Source of the DNA: CAYVHB01 sp964450865
GTDB taxonomy: Bacteria > Bacillota > Clostridia > Saccharofermentanales > UBA5734
DNA length: 33,617 nt
Direction of reading: 5' to 3'
NCBI GenBank assembly: GCA_964450865.1
Contig: CAYVHB010000030.1
Coordinates: 1 to 33,617 of the forward strand
Below the pieces are notes generated by a model. The model saw only the letters and a list, made by a program, of their open reading frames with translations, made no database searches and was not told the DNA's origin. Below, piece by piece: positions 24,436-31,158 of the stretch. The position numbers were made by a program, and so were the translations under genes. The first letter of the stretch is position 1; every line of letters starts with the position of its first letter.

Positions 24436-24513
24436 CATGCCGTCGCCTCTTGCCCGCCGGCGCGGCATGCCGGATAATACTATTAACCGATAATCCGCCT
24501 GGGGGCAAGGCAT
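24436..24513 (+). other. Candidate structured leader upstream of radA with alternative pairings
   Basis: ATGCC (24437-24441) plus TTGCCC (24450-24455) can pair with GGGCAA plus GGCAT (24503-24513), enclosing CGGATAAT/ATAATCCG (24471-24497). Alternatively CATGCCG (24436-24442) pairs with CGGCATG (24463-24469). The two conformations exclude each other because both use ATGCC. The element ends 70 nt before radA. I do not recognise it as any known riboswitch class. Confidence 0.4.
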
Positions 24514-24582
24514 CATCTCAATGCTCCACATTATAACTGGACGGATCAATGAATCAAGAATCCGCTCGGAGGCATGGTCAAG

Positions 24583-26094
24583 ATGGTTAAGCCCAAAACC
24601 CGTTTTTATTGCTCGGAATGTGGCCAGGAAACCAGTGGCTGGCTGGGTAAATGCCCGGGCTGTGGTGCCTGGAATACCCTGGTGGAAGAAAAAATCATTC
24701 CTAGCCCGGCCAGTGTCCTTGCCGACCGCCCTTCCCGGCGCGGCAGCTGGCTGACCGAGTCAGGCCTGGGCGCAAGCCCGGCCGCCTGGGGTGGCGTGAC
24801 AGGCACTGGGACAGGATCCGGAACCGGTCCCGCGGCGGCCGCTTCCGGAAATCGGCCAGGAGCGGCGCTGACAGGCGCGGCCAGTCGGGTCATTGCCCTG
24901 GATGCCGTAACAGCCAGCCCGGACAGCCGCCTGCACAGCGGCCTGCCCGAGCTCGACCGCGTCCTGGGCGGCGGTTTTGTGCGCGGCTCCCTGGTTCTGC
25001 TGGGTGGCGACCCGGGCATTGGTAAATCGACGTTACTGCTGCAAGTGCTGGGGCAAATGCCGGAAAATGTGGCCACACTTTATATATCGGGTGAAGAATC
25101 ACCGGAGCAGATCCGGCTGCGGGCTGATCGCCTGGGCACGGCGCCCGGCCGTATCCATCTGCTGGCTGCCACCGACTTCACCAGTGTCGCGCAGGCGCTC
25201 GCGCAGCTGCGTCCGACACTGGCTGTCGTTGACTCGATCCAGACCTTGTATGTTGAAGAACTGACCTCCGCGCCAGGCAGTGTCAGCCAGGTGCGGGAAG
25301 CGACAGCCGGCCTGCTGCGTCTGGCCAAGGGTCTGGGCATCACGATCGTGCTGGTTGGCCACGTCACCAAGGACGGTGCAATCGCCGGACCGCGCGTTCT
25401 CGAACATATGGTGGATACGGTTCTTTACTTTGAAGGCGACCGCCAGCAGGATCTGCGCATGCTGCGCGCCGTGAAAAACCGCTTTGGCGCAACCGATGAG
25501 CTGGGATTGTTTGAGATGACTGATGCAGGCCTGAACAGTGTGGAAAACGCTTCCCAGGCCCTGTTGCTGGGTCGCCCGCTCGCGGTTCCCGGCTCGGTGG
25601 TGACAGCTTGTCTGGAGGGAACCCGCCCCTTGCTGGTTGAGATCCAGGCGCTGTTAAATGTCACAAGTTATGGCTCACCCGTGCGGATGGCCCAGGGCAT
25701 TGAGCGCAATCGCCTGTCCATGCTGCTGGCGGTCCTGGAAAAACACATGGCCACCGGCCTGGGCAATCTCGATGCCTATCTCAACGTGGTCGGCGGCCTG
25801 CGAATCACCGAAACAGCGGCTGACCTGGCCGTCATCTGTGCGGTCGTATCCAGCATTCGCAACCGGCCGGTGCTGCCCGGGGCCGTGATCTGCGGTGAAG
25901 TCGGACTGACCGGCGAGGTACGGACCATCAGCCAGGCGGACCGGCGCGTCAATGAAGCCAGCCGGCTGGGCTTTGAGCGTTTCATCCTGCCAGCCAGCTG
26001 CCGTCCGGCTGTATCCCGCCTGAATCTGCCCCAGGCCTGCGAAATCTACTATATTGATCAGATGCGGGAAGCGATGGATATTCTTTTCCAATGA
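24583..26094 (+). CDS. radA: DNA repair protein RadA (Sms)
   Basis: RadA is a RecA-like ATPase that promotes branch migration in recombination intermediates. It has 503 residues. The N-terminal zinc finger has CSEC (10-13) and CPGC (24-27). The Walker A is GDPGIGKST, and the RadA-specific KNRFG motif is present (KNRFGATDELGLF). The C-terminal Lon-like domain contains GLTGEVRTI. Between finger and ATPase is an unusually Gly/Thr/Ala-rich linker including TGTGTGSGTG. An upstream ATG at 24574 has GGAGG only 1 nt away, so the ATG at 24583 (spacing 10) is preferred. It precedes ispD on the same strand with a gap of about 110 nt; in many Gram-positives radA also lies close to ispD and ispF. Confidence 0.95.
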   Translation: MVKPKTRFYCSECGQETSGWLGKCPGCGAWNTLVEEKIIPSPASVLADRPSRRGSWLTESGLGASPAAWGGVTGTGTGSGTGPAAAASGNRPGAALTGAASRVIALDAVTASPDSRLHSGLPELDRVLGGGFVRGSLVLLGGDPGIGKSTLLLQVLGQMPENVATLYISGEESPEQIRLRADRLGTAPGRIHLLAATDFTSVAQALAQLRPTLAVVDSIQTLYVEELTSAPGSVSQVREATAGLLRLAKGLGITIVLVGHVTKDGAIAGPRVLEHMVDTVLYFEGDRQQDLRMLRAVKNRFGATDELGLFEMTDAGLNSVENASQALLLGRPLAVPGSVVTACLEGTRPLLVEIQALLNVTSYGSPVRMAQGIERNRLSMLLAVLEKHMATGLGNLDAYLNVVGGLRITETAADLAVICAVVSSIRNRPVLPGAVICGEVGLTGEVRTISQADRRVNEASRLGFERFILPASCRPAVSRLNLPQACEIYYIDQMREAMDILFQ

Positions 26095-26205
26095 ATGCTG
26101 GAGACTGTGGCCATGCTTTTCTCCTGACACCAGATAAGATGGACATGCGCTTCCTCTGATGACTGCCGATTACGACTGCTGACTGACTTGGAGGTCCGGA
26201 AAGCT

Positions 26206-27165
26206 ATGACACATGATACGGGTATACCCGCCGCCCCTGATTGCCCCGAGTTTCCCCATTACCCTGAATCTACCGGATCTCAGGGTTCCTCCGATTGCCC
26301 TGATCTCCCCGAATCTTCTGATTTCCCTGAGTCTCCCCGTTATCCGTATAGACCAGAAACACCGGAAACAGACGACATTCCCAGGCTTGCCAACCCGGCA
26401 ACCGGTTCAGCATCCTCTTCATCAGTGGAAAATGACCGGCTGACACCGGTATATGCCATCATCCCGGCCGCAGGGACAGGCAGCCGCATGAAATCCAGCC
26501 GCAACAAGCAATTCCTGGAAGTTGGTGGCCAGCCGCTCCTGCTGCGAACCTTATTGACTTTCGAGCGCTGTCAGCGTATCACGGGCTATATTGTCGTTGT
26601 TTCCGCGTCCGAACGCCAGACGGTTACTGCCCTGCTCCAGGGGTATGATTTAAGTCACCTGCTTGGCCTGGCCGATGGTGGCCAGACGCGTCAGGAATCG
26701 GTCCTGTCTGGCCTGCGCTTGCTACGGGAGAAAATCGGTGACAAGGCGCCGGCCCTGGCCCTGGTCCATGATGGGGCCCGCTGTTTTGTCAATGAAGCGA
26801 TTATCATGCGCTGTGTGACAGCCATCCTCAATAAAAAAGCCGCCTGTGGGGCGGCCGTGCCAGTGAAAGATACAATCAAGGAAGCAGACAGCGACGGCAG
26901 GGTCTGGGCGACGCTCAATCGCAGCCGGTTGTGGGCCATGCAGACCCCGCAAGGAGCCATGTTCCAGCCATTGCTGGCAGCTTACGAACAGCTCGCCCAC
27001 AGTGGCCAGCAGGTCACCGATGACCTGGCTGTCATGGAGGCCGTCGGGCATGTCGTCTATCTGGTCGAGGGTGACTACACCAACATCAAAATGACCACGC
27101 CGGAGGATCTGGTGATCGGCGAAGCACTGGCCATTCAGGCAGACCGGCAAATGATCGAATTTTGA
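26206..27165 (+). CDS. ispD: 2-C-methyl-D-erythritol 4-phosphate cytidylyltransferase with N-terminal extension
   Basis: IspD joins MEP to CTP, the third enzyme of the MEP isoprenoid pathway. The catalytic core starts near residue 83 with YAIIPAAGTGSRMKSS and NKQFLEV. It continues through LVHDGARCF, the AVPVKDTIK strand, QTPQGAMF, TDDLAVMEAVG and the IKMTTPEDL ending, all standard. In front is an extension of about 80 residues rich in Pro, Glu, Ser, Asp and Tyr, with degenerate repeats of the form DCPEFPHYPES / DCPDLPESSDFPES. Typical IspD is about 230 residues; this is 319. The start at 26206 is chosen from GGAGG about 11 nt upstream; a TTG at 26188 is also in frame. No ribosome site was seen near the core start, so the extension is probably translated. 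Confidence 0.92.
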   Translation: MTHDTGIPAAPDCPEFPHYPESTGSQGSSDCPDLPESSDFPESPRYPYRPETPETDDIPRLANPATGSASSSSVENDRLTPVYAIIPAAGTGSRMKSSRNKQFLEVGGQPLLLRTLLTFERCQRITGYIVVVSASERQTVTALLQGYDLSHLLGLADGGQTRQESVLSGLRLLREKIGDKAPALALVHDGARCFVNEAIIMRCVTAILNKKAACGAAVPVKDTIKEADSDGRVWATLNRSRLWAMQTPQGAMFQPLLAAYEQLAHSGQQVTDDLAVMEAVGHVVYLVEGDYTNIKMTTPEDLVIGEALAIQADRQMIEF

Positions 27166-27176
27166 TTGTTAACAAT
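27165..27176. other. 12-bp palindrome at the ispD stop
   Basis: ATTGTTAACAAT is perfectly palindromic and shares its first base with the ispD stop codon. A TTTTT run follows at 27213-27217, but no good stem precedes it. The ispD/ispF convergent gap is only 52 bp, so any shared terminator must be here; this one is weak. Confidence 0.3.
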
Positions 27177-27217
27177 AAAGCGACTGCAAGCAGACCTGAC
27201 CCGGCCCGCCTGCCTTT

Positions 27218-27874
27218 TTAATGTTGCGGCCGGCGGGCGGTCAATATGCAGAACACCTGCAGACCATCACCCCGCCCAAAGTCGGTCAGGCCCTCGCCGG
27301 TTGTGGCTGTCAGGCCGATATCGGCGGCAGTCAGGCCGGTCAGGGCGGCCAGGCTGTCTTTCAGCAAGGGAATCCAGCGGGACAGATGGGGCCGCTTGCC
27401 CTCTATGGAAAATGATAGATGGCACAGCTGCCATTCGCCCAGGGTATCGAGAGCCAGACGCAGATAGGCCCGGCTGTCGGTGATGCCTTGATCCAGACAG
27501 AGACGATCGGCAACCTGGCCGAGGATATTGACCCCGGTCAACCCCGAAATGGCATTGGTCAGGGCGTGCAGAATCACATCGGCATCACTGTTACCGGCCA
27601 GGGCAACAGCCCCGGGAATCACCATGCCACCCAGGACCAGCGATCGCTCGAGTCCAGGCATCGCCGGGGCAGAGCCGGCTGAAACTGGCTCAGTCGATGA
27701 GGCAGACAGGACCGGGTCAGCGGATTGAGTCGAAAGGGCTGGTCCAGCTGCCGGCTTCACGGGCGCCGGACGGTCGATGAAGCGATGACTGTCTTGCCCG
27801 ATTGCACTGCGATATTCATACAGAACCAGCCCCGGCGGGATTAAACCTTGTGCCATTGCCGAACCATTGCCCAT
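27218..27874 (-). CDS. ispF: Divergent 2-C-methyl-D-erythritol 2,4-cyclodiphosphate synthase
   Basis: IspF cyclises CDP-ME-2-phosphate, the fifth MEP enzyme. Metal-ligand residues are kept: D28 and H30 in GQDSHRF and H103 in DADVILHAL. Supporting motifs are LVLGGMVIPG, TDSRAYLRLAL and GRGDGLQVF. Other usually invariant positions differ by eye: the His of HSDAD is Asn (N95), the Asp of TDAL is Asn (N107), the GDIG segment reads VNIL, and TTTE reads TTGE. An Ala/Pro/Ser-rich insert of about 45 residues (33-77) follows the first motif, giving 218 residues instead of about 160. The start is uncertain: ATG 27874 is used, with TTG 27898 and ATG 27856 in frame, and none has a strong ribosome site. 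It is convergent with ispD. Confidence 0.8.
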   Translation of the reverse strand: MGNGSAMAQGLIPPGLVLYEYRSAIGQDSHRFIDRPAPVKPAAGPALSTQSADPVLSASSTEPVSAGSAPAMPGLERSLVLGGMVIPGAVALAGNSDADVILHALTNAISGLTGVNILGQVADRLCLDQGITDSRAYLRLALDTLGEWQLCHLSFSIEGKRPHLSRWIPLLKDSLAALTGLTAADIGLTATTGEGLTDFGRGDGLQVFCILTARRPQH

Positions 27875-27904
27875 CCTTTGCTCTTGCTCATTTATCAATC
27901 AGGC

Positions 27905-27937
27905 CAGTGCTGCCTGGCGCGATGCCAGGCAGCACTG
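27905..27937 (-). terminator. 14-bp perfect hairpin between the second ligase and ispF
   Basis: CAGTGCTGCCTGGC and GCCAGGCAGCACTG pair without mismatch around the loop GCGAT. It lies 57 nt after the ligase stop (27994) and just upstream of the ispF start codons. No T-run follows. It probably ends or insulates the ligase transcript, but may also affect ispF translation. Confidence 0.6.
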
Positions 27938-27993
27938 CCGATTCGGATCAATACTTGTTCATTGAGTTCAAACACGAATAGACACTTCTGCGC

Positions 27994-29667
27994 TCAGTTC
28001 TCGGTTGTGATGGCCGGTTTTTTACCTTCACGAATCTCTACACGCCGGATCTTGCCGCTGATGGTCTTGGGCAGTTCGCTGACAAAATCCAGGATCCGCG
28101 GATATTTATAAGGGGCGGTATGGGTTTTGACATAGTCCTGCAGCTCAGTCCGCAAAGCGTCACTGGCGGTATAGCCTCTGGCCAGTACGACTGTCGCCTT
28201 GACAACCTGGCCGCGCACTTCATCCGGCACACCGGTGATCGCGCATTCCAGAACGGCCGGATGTTCCATCAGCACGCTTTCCACTTCAAACGGGCCAATC
28301 CGGTAGCCAGAGCTCTTGATAATGTCATCAGTCCGGCCCACAAACCACAGATAGCCGTCCTCATCCTGCCAGGCGAGGTCACCGGTATGGTAAATGCCAT
28401 CGTGCCAGACCTTGTGCGTCAGGTCCGGATCCTTGTGATAACCCTTGAACATGCCCGGCAGCTTACCTTCCTCGATCATGATACAGATCTCACCCGAAGA
28501 GCCCAGGGGCACTGGCTGGTCCTGGTCATCAAGTAGCTTGATATTGTATACAGGTGATGGGCGACCCATCGAGCCGGGCTTGGTCTTCATCCAGTAATTG
28601 GTGACAACCGCCAGTGTCATTTCCGTCTGGCCGTAGCCTTCCTTCAATTCCAGACCGGTTGCCCGCAGGAACTGCTCATACACCTCGGGATTCAGCGCTT
28701 CACCGGCAATCGTGCAATGCTGCAGGCTTGACAGGTCATAAGCCGCGAGGTTCTCCTTGATCATGAATCGGTACAAGGTAGGCGGCGCACAAAATGTCGT
28801 CACCTTGTCGTTCTGCAGTTTTTCCAGCATCACCGAGGGCACAAAGCGATCATAGTCAAAGACGTAGACCCCGGCTTCCATCAGCCATTGCCCATAGATC
28901 TTGCCCCAGGCCGATTTGGCCCATCCGGTGTCAGCCACGGTCAGGTGGAGCCCGTCCGGATCAACCTTATGCCAGTAACGCGCGGTCGGGATATGGCCGA
29001 TCGGATATGTAAAGTCGTGGGCCACCATCTTGGGCATACCGGTCGTACCGGAGGTGAAATAAAGCAGCATCATGTCTTCATTGGACGCGGCGGCCTCGCC
29101 GGTCGGACGGACAAAGGGCAGCGCACTGGCCAGCCCTTCGGCAAACGACTGCCAGCCGGGACGCTCGCCGCGCACCATGACCTGGATCAGCGGATGAGCC
29201 GACTCAGCGGATGCTTTCTCAATCGAAGCGGCAATATCCCCGTCCGCCGTGCAGACAACAGCTTTGATGCTGGCTGCCTTGTACCGGTAAACCAGGTCCT
29301 TGACCTGCAGCAGATGAGTAGCCGGAATCGCCACGGCTCCGAGCTTATGCAGGGCCAGGACGGCAAACCAGAACTGATAATGGCGCTTGAGCACCAGCAT
29401 GACCCGATCGCCGCGGCCAATGCCCAGCGACTGGAAAAACGATGCACAGCGGTCACTCTCCGCCTTCAAGTCACCAAAGGAAAAAGTCCGGGTATCACCG
29501 GCCTCATTGGTCCAGTGCATAGCCCGGCGGTTGGGCTCATGTCCGGCAATCGCATCGACGACATCATAGGCGAAATTGAACGGTCCGGGTACTTGCAGCC
29601 GATAGTCGGTCACGATACCCTGCTCATCGTGCGTTTCAATCAGATAGTTGCGGTATAAGTTCAACAT
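27994..29667 (-). CDS. AMP-forming acyl-CoA synthetase (medium-chain type)
   Basis: A 557-residue ANL-family ligase of the medium-chain/benzoate-like branch. Motifs include LLYFTSGTTGMPKMVAHD (A3, near residue 198), EGYGQTEMTLAVVTNYWM (A5), YHTGDLAWQDEDGYLWFVGR (A7), IKSSGYRIGPFEVES (A8 hinge) and the catalytic lysine in LPKTISGKIRR. It differs clearly from the FadD-like ligase at 22368 in both motif wording and length, so the two are not a recent duplication. The substrate may be a short, branched or aromatic acid; this cannot be decided here. GGAGG lies 10 nt before the ATG. A cupin-XRE regulator precedes it on the same strand, a pairing I recall as common in clostridia, suggesting that the regulator controls this ligase. 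Confidence 0.92.
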   Translation of the reverse strand: MLNLYRNYLIETHDEQGIVTDYRLQVPGPFNFAYDVVDAIAGHEPNRRAMHWTNEAGDTRTFSFGDLKAESDRCASFFQSLGIGRGDRVMLVLKRHYQFWFAVLALHKLGAVAIPATHLLQVKDLVYRYKAASIKAVVCTADGDIAASIEKASAESAHPLIQVMVRGERPGWQSFAEGLASALPFVRPTGEAAASNEDMMLLYFTSGTTGMPKMVAHDFTYPIGHIPTARYWHKVDPDGLHLTVADTGWAKSAWGKIYGQWLMEAGVYVFDYDRFVPSVMLEKLQNDKVTTFCAPPTLYRFMIKENLAAYDLSSLQHCTIAGEALNPEVYEQFLRATGLELKEGYGQTEMTLAVVTNYWMKTKPGSMGRPSPVYNIKLLDDQDQPVPLGSSGEICIMIEEGKLPGMFKGYHKDPDLTHKVWHDGIYHTGDLAWQDEDGYLWFVGRTDDIIKSSGYRIGPFEVESVLMEHPAVLECAITGVPDEVRGQVVKATVVLARGYTASDALRTELQDYVKTHTAPYKYPRILDFVSELPKTISGKIRRVEIREGKKPAITTEN

Positions 29668-29677
29668 GCGCGGCTAA

Positions 29678-29782
29678 CCTCCAGCGAGTACTGAATTCAT
29701 GGATTATTAGTCCGATTACACGGGGCTGGCGGGCAGACTGTCAGCAACCCTCCAGAAAGTACTGTTTGCGGATTATTTGTCC
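29678..29782 (-). repeat. Duplicated regulator-end/ribosome-site segment
   Basis: Two imperfect copies of one segment, 69-71 bp apart. On the minus strand the first (29782-29749) reads GGACAAATAATCC, then CAGTACT, then CTGGAGG, and includes the TAA stop of the XRE gene. The second (29713-29678) reads GGACTAATAATCC, CAGTACT, CTGGAGG, and its GGAGG serves as the ribosome site of the ligase. The segment therefore looks like a copy of the regulator's 3' end placed in front of the next gene. Confidence 0.65.
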
Positions 29783-30345
29783 TGGCCAATCACAATGGCC
29801 ATAAACTGACATGGCATGCCATCAATGGCCACCATGCCATGGGGTGTGCCCGAGTCGTAATAGATGCTGTCACCGGCGTTCAGGATCTCTTCATGCTCAC
29901 CGATGCGGATCCGCATGCTGCCGCTGAGCAGATAATCCATTTCCTGGCCCGCGTGTTCATTCAAGGCAATCTCACAGGATTCAGCGCCCGTTTCATAGGG
30001 AGCGATGACCAGGAACGGCTCAATCAGCCGGTCCTTGAACAGATAGGCCAGATTCTGATAGGAAAAACCACGCCGGCGGCTGATCGGCAGGCCTTCACCC
30101 TTGCGGACGATTGTATAGTTGCTTAAATGCGGCGCTTCACCCGTCAGCAGTTCTGTGAGATCCAGATTCATGCGCCGCGCAGCCTTGTAGAGAAAGGTGA
30201 AGCCAATGTCCCGCTGGCCATTTTCGGTTGCCAGATATTCCTCTTCAGACACGTCAGTAACAGCCGCCATTTCTGCTGCGGACAGATTCAGGATTTCGCG
30301 CATATCGCGCAGACGCTGACCAATTTCGCGAATAATATCTTCCAT
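29773..30345 (-). CDS. XRE-family regulator with C-terminal cupin domain
   Basis: A 190-residue DNA-binding regulator. Residues about 7-60 form a helix-turn-helix of the XRE type (IGQRLRDMREILNLSAAEMA then VTDVSEEEYLATENGQ). Residues about 105-185 form a cupin barrel, with HAGQEMDYLLSGSMRIRIG, then NAGDSIYYDSGTPHGMVAI, matching the two cupin motifs and retaining likely metal or ligand residues. Such proteins sense small molecules and often regulate adjacent catabolic or acyl-CoA genes. It lies 105 bp upstream of the medium-chain ligase on the same strand and is probably co-transcribed with it. AGGAGG lies 12 nt before the ATG. Its own promoter region carries a tandem repeat and paired TGTACC boxes that may be its binding sites. 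Confidence 0.92.
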   Translation of the reverse strand: MEDIIREIGQRLRDMREILNLSAAEMAAVTDVSEEEYLATENGQRDIGFTFLYKAARRMNLDLTELLTGEAPHLSNYTIVRKGEGLPISRRRGFSYQNLAYLFKDRLIEPFLVIAPYETGAESCEIALNEHAGQEMDYLLSGSMRIRIGEHEEILNAGDSIYYDSGTPHGMVAIDGMPCQFMAIVIGQDK

Positions 30346-30372
30346 GACTTTACCTGACCTCCTGGTTTAAGA

Positions 30373-30389
30373 TGTACCAATACTGTACC
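30373..30389. promoter_or_regulatory. Paired TGTACC boxes at the regulator promoter
   Basis: TGTACC occurs at 30373-30378 and 30384-30389, 11 bp apart and so on the same helix face. The second box overlaps the predicted -10. The site is well placed for autorepression by the adjacent XRE protein; this is inference. Confidence 0.4.
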
Positions 30390-30410
30390 TTTTTTTGGCG
30401 GACGCTTCAA
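30382..30410 (-). promoter_or_regulatory. Probable promoter of the cupin-XRE gene
   Basis: On the minus strand TTGAAG (30410-30405), a 17-nt spacer and TACAGT (30387-30382), each 4/6 to consensus. The leader would be about 30 nt. A perfect TATAAT further upstream (30501-30496) lies inside a palindrome and is an alternative. Confidence 0.45.
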
Positions 30411-30452
30411 GGCTGTCCCGATTTTTAGCGGCCGCTTCAAGGTTGTTCCGAT
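30392..30452 (-). repeat. 30-bp tandem repeat upstream of the cupin-XRE gene
   Basis: Two adjacent copies with a period of 30 bp (30392-30421 and 30422-30451) differ at 4 of 31 compared positions. Both contain GCTTCAAGG, so the -35 hexamer TTGAAG is duplicated upstream. The unit starts with TTTTT in each copy. Confidence 0.7.
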
Positions 30453-30490
30453 TGATTCGTTGCGGCTGCAATAAGACTCCAGGCCTGTTA

Positions 30491-30505
30491 CGGTTATTAT
30501 AACCG
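30491..30505. promoter_or_regulatory. Palindrome with embedded TATAAT
   Basis: CGGTTAT-T-ATAACCG is a perfect 7+7 inverted repeat around one base. On the minus strand it contains TATAAT; the -35 (CTGAAG-like) is weak. It may be an operator-promoter overlap for the regulator gene, or a short structure at the end of the lipoprotein transcript. Confidence 0.4.
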
Positions 30506-30519
30506 GTTACAAGAATACT

Positions 30520-31158
30520 TCAGCTGACATAAGGCGCGATCAGCTCAGCCAGATTGGCAGCCCCCTGATCATCATAGCCGACGAGGGTCCGCTTGACCGC
30601 GGCGTCAACCACCATCGTAAACTGCGGCAGCTGCTCCACACCAAAATTCCGGGCAAGTGTGACCGCCTCCGTCGTATTGATCCAGACAATCGCCAGTCGT
30701 CCCCGGTATTCATCAGCCAACTGCTCAATCCGTGGAATGACCAGGTGGTTGATGTCGCCTAGCGGATTATAAAAAACGAGCAGGACCGGAACTTCACTCT
30801 GGGCCAGAAAGGCATCAAAGCTGTTTATCCGGCGATAAACCACACCGGAAATACCATCACCAATGTCTTCAAAATGCAACAAGGCAATCGGAGCTTCATT
30901 ATCCTCATCGCCAACGACTGGAGCCGCCTGACAGGCTGCAGCCAGCGGCAAGGTCAGCAGCAGGATCAGCAGCAGGATCAGCATGACCGGCAGGGCAGTT
31001 GCACCCGGCCTGACCGAAGGCAAGAAGCGGGCCACCGGCAGCACGGGAACACGGCGCGCCGGCTGGTTCGACGGATCACTCACCGGCAGAGCGGACGAAC
31101 ATGGCTCAGGCCGGTTTGAAATTCCAAGCCATTTACCGCTCCGTTCTGAGTCTTTCAT
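30520..31158 (-). CDS. Thioredoxin-fold lipoprotein lacking the CXXC motif
   Basis: A 212-residue predicted lipoprotein. A hydrophobic stretch (LILLLILLLTLPL) ends in the lipobox LAAAC with Cys at 76. The basic region in front is unusually long (about 58 residues). The mature part follows the thioredoxin pattern: VPVLLVFYNPLG, then a helix with IPRIEQLADEYRGRLAIVWI, then VEQLPQFTMVV, where LP marks the cis-proline. Where thioredoxins have WCGPC this protein has NPLGDI, so it cannot do dithiol chemistry. An internal ATG at residue 59 would give a normal lipoprotein signal but has no ribosome site. The start overlaps the mrp stop as ATGA, implying translational coupling. The role is unknown; it may be a binding or chaperone-like protein. 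Confidence 0.72.
   Translation of the reverse strand: MKDSERSGKWLGISNRPEPCSSALPVSDPSNQPARRVPVLPVARFLPSVRPGATALPVMLILLLILLLTLPLAAACQAAPVVGDEDNEAPIALLHFEDIGDGISGVVYRRINSFDAFLAQSEVPVLLVFYNPLGDINHLVIPRIEQLADEYRGRLAIVWINTTEAVTLARNFGVEQLPQFTMVVDAAVKRTLVGYDDQGAANLAELIAPYVS

Noticed and set aside
24268..24477. 69-residue plus-strand open frame in the ligase-radA gap
   Set aside because: No ribosome binding site, start inside a direct repeat, and it overlaps the structured candidate leader.
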